This document shows, one piece after another, positions 55,726-64,000 of a stretch of DNA of 64,000 nt. Under the pieces are notes generated by a model, which did no database searches, had not been told where the DNA came from, and saw nothing but the letters and a program-made list of their open reading frames with translations. This DNA comes from Symsagittifera roscoffensis. Taxonomy: Eukaryota > Xenacoelomorpha > Acoela > Convolutidae. Made by a program: the position numbers and the translations under genes. The stretch is from positions 51,752,514 to 51,816,513 of the forward strand of contig NC_087070.1 in NCBI RefSeq assembly GCF_963678635.1, given 5' to 3'. How positions within the stretch are numbered: position 1 is the stretch's first letter; the number at the start of each line of letters is the position of its first letter.

Positions 55726-55798
55726 TCGTGTAGGTCTCGTGTCTTTTTTCTTCAATTTCAATTCAGATTCAGTAAACAAACGTGCGATCAATCACGAT

Positions 55799-55814
55799 CT
55801 TAAAGACAAGTCAC
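55799..55814 (-). promoter_or_regulatory. Splice-acceptor-like site before the accessory module, element C
   Basis: The minus strand reads GTGACTTGTCTTTAAG|ATCGTGATTGATCG, aligned with GTGACTTCTTTTCTAG|ATCCTGATTGATCA of element B at the same relative place, about 85 bases before the first accessory ATG (about 55718). Confidence 0.45.
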
Positions 55815-56134
55815 AGCTTAGATTAATCATTACGAGCTGTTTTATCTTCAAGATAAAACATTACTCACATCTTTTAAAATCAGTTCATTGAAAATCTCTT
55901 CTTGTTCTTAGTTTAAAAACTAGCACCAAGGTGGATCATCCACCTGCAATCTTGTAAAAGTAATATAGCTGAGCGCTGTCACCTTTTGTACCTGGAGTGT
56001 TCCAGGTTTCCATGACATAAGCTTCACATAAAACATAACCTAACAAAAACACAACAAACAAATAACACACATCAACATTATCACATAAACAAGAACTATT
56101 AGCACTGAATGCGGCTCTTGCATATGCTCAGATA

Positions 56135-57088
56135 TTATTTCCTATTTAAGTATACATCTATGTCCGTCTCCGAAAATATTACAAGTATTAGGGCATATAT
56201 CTCTCTCGGATGCAATTTTCCCCTTTTGGGATCATAGACTGGTAAAGAGAGAGAGGTCACTCCTCTCTCAACCAGGAAATCCCTGAGTCGCGTTAAGGCC
56301 AGCACCAAGCTTTCGGGATTTACGTGTTGTCTACGAGTGGCCTTAGTTACCAGGAAACACATATATTTCCCTGGTATCTGTGATGCAACAGGGGGCAGCG
56401 CTATCATCCCTCCCACACCAGGCCTCTTTTTCCATAAAAACTCGATATTATTGTACTCTCTCTTAAAGTCGGCCGCTAGCGCTGTTTTGAAACTTACATC
56501 AGCGGTTATCGCTATAGCGCGTGTATGTTCCGTGAGTATGAAATCACTATCTGTGATGATAATGTTGTTTGAGTAGTGGTTTGCTAGATAACAGCATGAT
56601 TCAAAAATGCGTCCAAAAGGCGGTTTTTTAGCGTTTTCGCCCTCTGTTTCCAGTTCTCCTATCTCCCGTGCCGATTTTAATTTTTTGATCCTAAGGTTTT
56701 TGGTGTGGGTAAGTCCTACCCCCACTCGCCGGACATCAATATACATTGACGTCCCCGTCCATCGCCCAGGATCGAGCAGATCGATATTTGATTCTGGAAT
56801 ACGTAAGGGACCATCTGGAGCGACCCAGTTGGACTCAGTGTTGTCATTTCTGATATATTTGTTGCTAGTCTGGTCGACATTTTGATTTGTCAAGATTGTC
56901 TCCTTCGGAACTGCAGGTAGATCATAGAGCCACTCGAGTACTCGCAACTTTGTCAACTCTTGTTCGTGCATTTGTACCACCTCAGGTTCGAACTCCACTT
57001 CCGATTCAGAGTGATCGTCGATCCAGTCTTGTTCTGCGTCATCGACCAGGTCGATCTCATGTGGCACCACTATTTCGTCCAGGCCCAC
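56135..57088 (-). pseudogene. Macro-domain-like protein, element C
   Basis: An uninterrupted frame of about 317 residues, the best preserved part of element C. Blocks shared with element B include YSNNIIITDSDFILTEHTRA, TALAADFKREYNNIEFLW, RPGVGGMIALPP, CFLVTKATRRQHVNPESL and the C-terminal LRDFLVERGVTSLSLPVYDP, KRGKLHPREIYALILVIF. The second half follows the macro-domain pattern (LVTK, ...NPESL, GV-x-SLSLP, then a final strand IDVYL). The ADP-ribose loop differs from enzymes with known activity. Confidence 0.62.
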
Positions 57089-57539
57089 TATTCAGTCCAT
57101 TACATCGCACAAAACTGTTCTGTCTATGGAGAAAACCTCGCCATATGGCTTGTATTTCTCCTTGTTCTTTCCTCTTTTGCCCTGGCGTGTTTCCACGGTG
57201 AAGGGAAAGTCAGGCTGAACTCATTTATCAACTTCAGTTTGCTCTGTGCAGTCCCAATTTACTTCGGCATACGGAAGAGTCTCGTCGTCAACCTCAACTC
57301 GCTCGTTCAACTCCAGGTCCAGCGGCAGATCAGAATTATCTACTACCTCATTCCCGTCGTTTTTGTCGCGCGTGCATCTTTCATTCACCTCGAAGGCAGG
57401 GTGCACTATCAAATAGTCAGCATCATGCATGTCGGCTGGGATACACCAGTCCTCCGATGAGGCATTATGGGTCTTGATGTTCTCGTAATCTCGGCTGCCC
57501 GTCCGGGACTCAACTGATAAAACGACCTCCATGGTGCAC

Positions 57540-60500
57540 TTCAGTTATTTGAAATGGACCGCGCCAATTTGTCAGCACATTTTTGGTTCCCTTTGATCGA
57601 ACTACCTCCTGGAACCCCCAGACATAGTTTCCGACTGAGTAGAATTTTGCATCCGCAATCCTCTTATCAAATCTTCTTTTTTTGTCTAATTTGAGCCTGT
57701 TGCGTGTTCCTCCTGCATAGATCCTTCAGTTCCTGCTGCCTCCTGATCACAACACGCACGTACGTTTGTGGTGCTGTTTTCTCTCCTTCGTTATCAGGGT
57801 AGAAGAAAGTTAATGGAAGGACTTTCTCGTGACCGGTTAACATCATATTCCCGTGAAGGAGTGTTCGGTGCTGTTATAAGCGCCCATTACTTGCGGCAAG
57901 TGCCTATCTCGTTCATCCATATACCGTGAGCATTATATACTCAACATGGACACTAATGTGAGATTCTGACTTTCAATCCGGCCATTTTTTTGTGGGAGAT
58001 AAGTGGTCGAGTGAGCCTGTGCCACCTGTGACCTCTTTATTAACTCCTTTGTGAGAGCACCCTCGAATGCTTTGCCGTTGTCTGATTGGAATAAGATTGG
58101 ACAGCCGCGTCTCGCTGTCCATACGTTTATCATGTGATCACACGTTTCCTCCGCTGATGTTGTCATACAGCGAGCTGCTTCTGCATACTTTGTGAAATGA
58201 TCAATCATCACCGGCACTTGATTATAGCCCGTGGCCGTCATGCATATTTTCTGATGATCAATTTGCACAACCTCATTGAATCCTGATGACTCTATTGACT
58301 GAAGAGGAAATCTCAGCTTCCTGGGGTCCTTTGCCTGCTGACATGACAAGCATGCAGAGATCCACTTTCACAAGCCTTCTTCAACCCTGGCCACACAAAT
58401 GGCTTCTGTATCCGCTTATACACTTTGTCCACGCCTTGATGGCCCATCTAATCATGTGAACGAAAGAGCATTTCAGTTTGGTACCTTCGTGGTAGCACTA
58501 TCGAATTATATTTGTAAAGTACTTTGTCCTCTTCCTTGCGTTTGCAGGCCACGATCCCTTCTTCATTCAAGTACAACAAGTCATGTCTCTTTAATTAAAA
58601 TTGCTTTAGGATCTTATAGCTGTCTTCTTCCAAATCACTTTTGTCAGGTGCTCCGTTTTTGATCCATCTCTTTACATTACTCGTCATTCTATCACTTCGC
58701 TGAGCACCTAAAAGATCTGACAGTCTGTACCTGGCTTTTAGATATGTCTTCATCACTTTTAGTTGTCCGCTAACTATCTCCGGTGCATGAGCATCGTTCA
58801 GCAACATAACACACCATATCTTTTTCAAAGGTGTCGCTTCTTGCACTGATGGTTCCATATTGGTACGGAGGACCAAAGCATGTAGAAGTAACCTAGTCGG
58901 ACGTTTCGACACTGCTATTAACTCAAGTTCATCTGCGGCTTTGTCATCTACCGTGCCCTCCTCATCGGAGGTATACCGGTCTCTGTCTGAGTCTTGATGC
59001 ATTTCTCTATCCAGCCCGCGCTGCTTCCATTCTACTAGCAAATAATGAATCGCGATTTCCCAGAGGTCGGAATTGGATGTAGTTTCTGACACCTTCTCCC
59101 AAGGCTGAGACTGCGAGTCATCACTTGAGCTGATGGATACTGCATCATCGTCTTCTGAATAGTTTATGATATTGCTCGACTCCCTGGACAACATTCTGTC
59201 GCTTGGTCGCTTCGACAGTGTCATCCTGTCCGGGCCCGAAGGTGCATGACTCCCCGGACAATGTTTTGTCTCGGTGAACTGAATTTTTCTCGTTACGCTG
59301 GATCTTAATCCAACACTGACCACTTGAGCGGTTTGAACAGCGACCGATTGTTGACACTCCTAATACGAAGTCCTCAGAAGGACATCTTTCGGAACCGAAC
59401 TCACTAATTGATTCACCATCAATCGGCAATCCAGTTCAACGTCCCGACTCCGAATTGCTACTGGGCTCATCTCCGTTTTTTCGGTGATTGTCAACCTCTG
59501 CATGGTCTCCATCCACTCATGGTCATGCTTTTCAACCTCTCTGTCAAGCAGGTCACGGAGTTTCAGCATGACATCCGGTGCCACGTTCACCGTCTTGTTT
59601 AGCAGGGCTATGCTGTTGACACCCAGCCTAATCAGTTCTTGCTGCACCAGGTTTGATCGAACTAGCAAATCCAACGGAACCTGATCACCTTTCGCCAACA
59701 TTTATATCTCAGCAGCCGTCTTCACGGGAAATTCAGGGTGTCCTGTTATGTGGTGCCCAAACTTGTCAAGCCAATTGGTGAGTGGCAGCTTGTAATAGGT
59801 CTCCTTATCCAGAAAAAATAAACCGTCCTTGATTTCTGCCTGGTTAGCCTGCTTGTCGTCTAATTGCTCATAGAACACTGTCTTTTTAATGAGGCTGTCG
59901 TCATTCTGGTGTTTGTCAAGGGATTGATGCTCTATGATCATGTGATAGCCGTCCAGACGCACGATCTAGCGACCAGTGTAGCTTTGAACCATCGAAAAAG
60001 TCTTCAGACCAGCAAGAGCACGATTGTCTACACGCAACTTGAAGGCAGCACTCCCGAAATAGGCTCTGTATTTTTCAACGAAAATAATCACCGCGAACAT
60101 CTCCGCCTTTGGTGCACCGTACTTCTTTTCAGTGTCGCTCAGGACTTTACTTCCGTAAGCTATTGGTCCTGGTGAAGTATGCCCGATATTGCAACTACTG
60201 ATGCGTCTGTATCTAATACAAACATCCCCTTTTCTGCCGGGATGCCGAGGACCGGAGCTTCGCAAAGTTTGTGCTGGATGTTCTCAAAGGAGACCTGAGC
60301 CTCGTCAGTCCAGCTGAATTTCTTACCCTTATTTTGCAGCAACTTCCGCTTGGGGTATATCTTGTCTACATACCCTCTGATAATCTCTCGGTAGTAATTA
60401 GCGAATCCGAGAAAGCTCATCAATTGCGTGTCGGTCGTTGGTGCCTTCGATCGATCTGACCCCTTGTTTATCTACAAGGCGACCCACAGTTACTTGATTG

Positions 60501-62480
60501 TGTCTCTCAAGATTTAGCACTTGGAAGGTTTGCATTTCAGGCCGGATTATTTCATGCAAGTAAAGACCTCGTTTAGTCTCTCTATATGGTCCTCCAGCGT
60601 TGGTATCGGAATGACCACGTCATTAACGTAACACATTATCAGGTTGTCATACTTTTTTGTTACATTCGTCAGTTCCTGAGCCATTAATCGCTGGAACGTA
60701 GCCGTCGCATTGAATAGTCCAAACTGCATTCTTTTCCATTGGTACAGCCCCAGTTCATACGAGAAGCCTGTTTTCTCTCGATTTTGTTTTCTGAGGGGCA
60801 CTTGCGAGAACGCAGAGCCCAAATCCAACGTCGTGAAGAATTTTGCATCTCCTAACTTGGAGAGGCTCTCGTCGATGCGGGGAAACGGGTATGCGTCCTT
60901 TATCGTTACCGCATTCAGGTAGCCGAAATCACAAGAAAACCTAAGTTGCCCTCTTCTTTTTTGCCATGACCACTCGCAAGCCCACGGGGACTTCGACGGT
61001 TCAATCTTGTCGTTTTCCATTAATATTTCAATTTTTTTTTCTGCATACTTCGGACCTGTGTGGGGTCATTCTCCTAGCTCCCTCCCTATGAGGTACCGAA
61101 CCCTCTTTATTTCTATCTCATGTTCTATAAAACTGCAGCAGCTTGTATCAGCCTTGTGCTTCGAAAAAAAACCTCTGCGTTCCAGTCCAACACCGCTCTG
61201 AGCGCGTCTAGCTCCTTATCCGAGAAGTTGCCTTTCAAGTGCTCTATCTCAGGCAAGACCGGCTTGTTTGATGCTAATTCTGTTTCTGTTGATATCTCAG
61301 GAAAATTTGAGCAACTAGACAGTTTATCGTCTGCCTCTGATTTCGTTGGAAACAACTTTTTTAAAGACTTCAATTCCTTTATCCTCTTTGATATGAATCT
61401 TGATTGGCGTGGAAAGGACATTCAGTTACTTCATATTTCTTGAAGTTCTCCACACTTCAAAACTCTGTACTCAGAGGCAATCGTAACCAAGTTTCTTGCT
61501 TCGTTGTAACGTGATCGTTGTTGCCTCTGTTTTCAATAACACACTCACACACAGCCCGCTCTGAGTGAGTGAGAAACTTCTTCCTAAAACAGCTGAATTC
61601 TTACTGTTTGGGTTGGGAAACAGACACACCTGACTGTCGTTACTAAGCTCATTCAGGTTCCTCATCCTAAATGTCGCTATTACAGCTTGATGTGGTTTTA
61701 ACCTAACCTCCCGATCTAGGAAAATTGGCACCTTGGCTTGGTTAATCAGGTTTTATTAATTGGTTTCTTTTCATAATTCCACTCTGAGTCGGTGATTCTT
61801 ATCAACCTGTCGTTGAGTTCAATCGTGACATCGAAGCTGCGCACAAAATCTCGTCCTAAGAAGAACTGGTCCAGAGATGTGTCCCTCCTAGCTGCAATGA
61901 GATGATGGGGGTCCCTCCTGTCACATTAATTGCACCCTGATTAGCCGCTGCCAGTCTGATATTAGTCGGAATCAGATCCGACCTATCAAAACCCATGTCT
62001 GTCCATATGCTCATAGGCATGACACTGACCACTGCTCCGGTGTCTAATAGTCCCTTCACGGAGAGTTGTATGCCCTGCACGACTAGCGCATGCGCGGCCA
62101 GATCGGCTTCACAGCCTATAAGAACTGCGTCTTGTTCGAGCATGGCGTTGTTGCGATTCGTTGGACGTTAAGATCTTCTCGATCAATGTAGATCCGTCCA
62201 TCTCTTTTCATGAGTCTCGGGCCTCCTGTTGTGAGCAATGCTTTCACGGCCCTATAATCCAACTTGGGATCTTTCTCACCAGGTAGTCCGCGTAGATGTC
62301 TAGGTGTACTAGCGTGATCTCGGACGGTTCACTCAAGTTTTTCACCATCTGATGGCCTGCGACCGATATGATCGACATTATTTTCGTCCCCTCTCTTGTC
62401 ATGCCAAAAGGTCTTCCCCGAGAGATGAAATTCAACTTTAGACCCTGCTTCTTGGGTTCATGGTTATTTTCTTCTTCCAC
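57540..62480 (-). pseudogene. pol region of element C (protease to integrase)
   Basis: Protease: LLDTGAVVSVMPMSIW near 62030. Reverse transcriptase: DFGYLNAVTIKDAYPFPRID and FFTTLDLGSAFSQVPL near 60900-60790, then CYVNDVVIPIPT, a divergent form of the palm motif. RNase H: FVLDTDASVVAISGIL near 60210. Linker with TLSGES near 59250. Integrase: MIDHFTKYAEAARC and FQSDNGKAFEGALTKELI near 58200-58050. It is a fossil with many breaks. Confidence 0.8.
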
Positions 62481-62489
62481 TGTTTTTTC

Positions 62490-64000
62490 CTAGAATGTCA
62501 AGTTTCTCGCGCAGCTCTGTGTTTTCTAACTCTGACCTTACCCTTTGCTCAATCTCTTTGGTGTCCAATTCTTGCTGAACATTCTGTAGAGCGGCCATAA
62601 TCTACCTTGAGAAAACCGGCTGACCCTGCCTTCAGGCTCGAGGCAATCGCCTTATCAGGTAAGGTCTTCGCCTTCTTGGTCGTGAATGTGCCTGGTGTCA
62701 CCTCTTTCTTCCGCGATTCAGTTTCATTCATCAGGCGTGCTCGGCTAGCCTTCGCCGCTGAAAGCGCTTCTTTATGGCGGGGATGCTTCGCGTCTACTAC
62801 TGCATCCCTGAATTGAGTGCAATCCGACGAGAAATGTCCCTCCAAATTACAGAAGAAGCATCTCGGTCCATTTTTTATAATGAGCCCTCTCACATACTCT
62901 TCGTGATCCTTGTCGATTGCATCAACCTCGGCAAGAAATTAGCCTATCGCTTTCATATTTTGCTTGTAAGTAGATCAGGCTAAAATATGGTGGTTCATTG
63001 AAGCACAATTTGCACATGAGCTCCTCTTATCCATGTCGTCACGAGATCTATACCAACTGGAATTTGCGCCAGTATTTGTTCCACTGTAGTTGCCCTAATT
63101 GCTGTAACAATTTTGCGTCCTTGGTTTTATGAGCAGATACTCACGCGACTTCATGCGCAAATCATCGGGCGTGGGCACTTGATTTAGCGATAGGGTGAAG
63201 TTTGTGGCCAACATGGTTTTTAGCTCATTATTTTTAATCCATCCATGACTTTTGAGGCAATGACCAAGTTCCGTTACGATATCCTCTCGTCAGGGTTCCT
63301 TCTCCCTCTGAGTAACTCGAGGTCATCCAAAATATTGTCTCTGCAATCCTCATCTCTTCGGCGCCTCGTTTCATAGCTTGGTGCCCCTGTACATCCGAGC
63401 CGAAAGAATTCAGCAAGATGTCGAATATTTCGCGAGCACTGTCTCGTTCATTAGTCCTTTTCGCCATTACACAGCTTAGGGCCGTGACCTCTAGGTTGCT
63501 GGTCAGTGAGCTGCATTCCTCTTTCTTGGAGAATTTCTTCTCCCCAAAATGTAACTTCATCACCTCTATCCAGGTATCGATGCAGCCATCTGATTCGTCC
63601 TTGTAATTTTTCGGTTTTTGAGTGTCCTTCTTGACCTCTCTCTTCTCTCGGTTGACTCCAAGGTTTCTTGAGTTTTTCCTGTTTTTACCCGCTCAAAATC
63701 CTCGCCAGGCTCTTCCAGGTCCTCGCGATGGCGGTGGTCGGGTCGGACTAGCGTTTGCTCCCCTTCCTCGTAGGGATCAGTTGGCGTCACATTAGCCGCT
63801 CCGGCCTCGGCGTCCCGCTCTTCGTCACCATCTCTTTTTTTCTCACTTTTTAGTTTCATTCGGCTCACTGAAAGATCACTATGATCTTCACTTGCTGCTT
63901 CACAAGCGAAAACGTCGGAAATGCTACTAATCGAGGATTGGCTACGCCGTGATTTGAACCTCCGTGTGCTTCCCGTGCTCAGCCTGGGAACCTTAGTTGT
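62490..64000 (-). pseudogene. gag region of element C
   Basis: It contains a charged N-terminal part, a capsid-like part (MMKLHFGEKKFSKKEE) and the knuckle CFFCNLEGHFSSDCTQF followed by DAKHPRHKEAL. These match CNLEGHFKSDCPQF and DIKHPRHEEAL of element B. It continues past the window edge. Broken. Confidence 0.7.

Larger units (their letters stand above)
52046..64000 (-). mobile_element. Element C: diverged, broken relative of element B (minus strand, runs off the right edge)
   Basis: Reading the minus strand from 64000 down, the parts follow the order of element B: gag, zinc knuckle, protease, reverse transcriptase, RNase H, acidic linker, integrase, macro-domain-like protein, non-coding gap with splice acceptor, first accessory protein, coiled coil, acidic protein, last accessory protein. 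It is older-looking than B, with well over a dozen breaks. The SGNH-like part was not seen. Neither LTR is identified; the 5' end lies beyond the window. Confidence 0.85.

Noticed and set aside
63940-64000. tRNA-like B box (GGTTCAAATCA on the minus strand)
   Set aside because: No A box, acceptor stem or cloverleaf could be fitted, and the sequence lies in the gag region of element C.

Overview
The window is animal nuclear DNA, AT-rich and dominated by transposable elements. The evidence is a spliced host gene with GT/GC-AG introns, animal-type retroelements, a hAT-type MITE, Helentron-like repeats and a long satellite. The only host gene I can name is an OCA2 (P protein)-like membrane transporter, so an invertebrate metazoan is likely. 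I cannot place the clade from the sequence.

Layout. (1) 1-13.1 kb: the 5' two thirds or so of the OCA2-like gene on the minus strand. Nine exons are seen, from the start codon at 13108 to an exon ending at 2090, and the 3' exons lie off the left edge. Its introns hold head-to-tail Helentron/HINE-like repeats, two separate tandem duplications of about 955 bp, and a GC-rich degenerate tandem repeat. (2) 13.1-14.9 kb: the upstream flank with a TATA-like candidate and a decayed hAT MITE. (3) 14.88-42.25 kb: an old, broken Ty3/gypsy element (A), split by a 22.4-kb Ty3/gypsy-type element (B, 16655-39053) with LTRs of about 0.9 kb that are about 98% alike by eye. (4) A 200-N scaffold gap, then an inverted copy of the LTR of element A. 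(5) 42.7-45.9 kb: AT-rich sequence with no recognised gene and a hAT MITE with a perfect 8-bp target duplication. (6) 45.9-49.74 kb: about 55 copies of a 69-bp satellite, next to two short phase-compatible candidate exons. (7) 50.1-51.0 kb: a two-copy tandem repeat of about 515 bp. (8) About 52-64 kb: element C, a diverged and broken relative of B on the minus strand, running off the right edge.

The most interesting content is the gene set of elements B and C. After gag, protease, reverse transcriptase, RNase H and integrase, both carry a macro-domain-like (ADP-ribose-binding) protein. A short non-coding gap with a conserved pyrimidine-AG splice acceptor follows, and then a long module of accessory proteins. 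In B this module includes a coiled coil plus an SGNH-hydrolase-like domain. B also has a leader of about 3 kb with recurring CCGGAGGGGTC-type motifs and an RNA hairpin shared with the LTR, one pair of which has changed on both sides. Both elements are broken fossils. The shared order of parts between two diverged copies suggests that the accessory genes belonged to the family while it was active.
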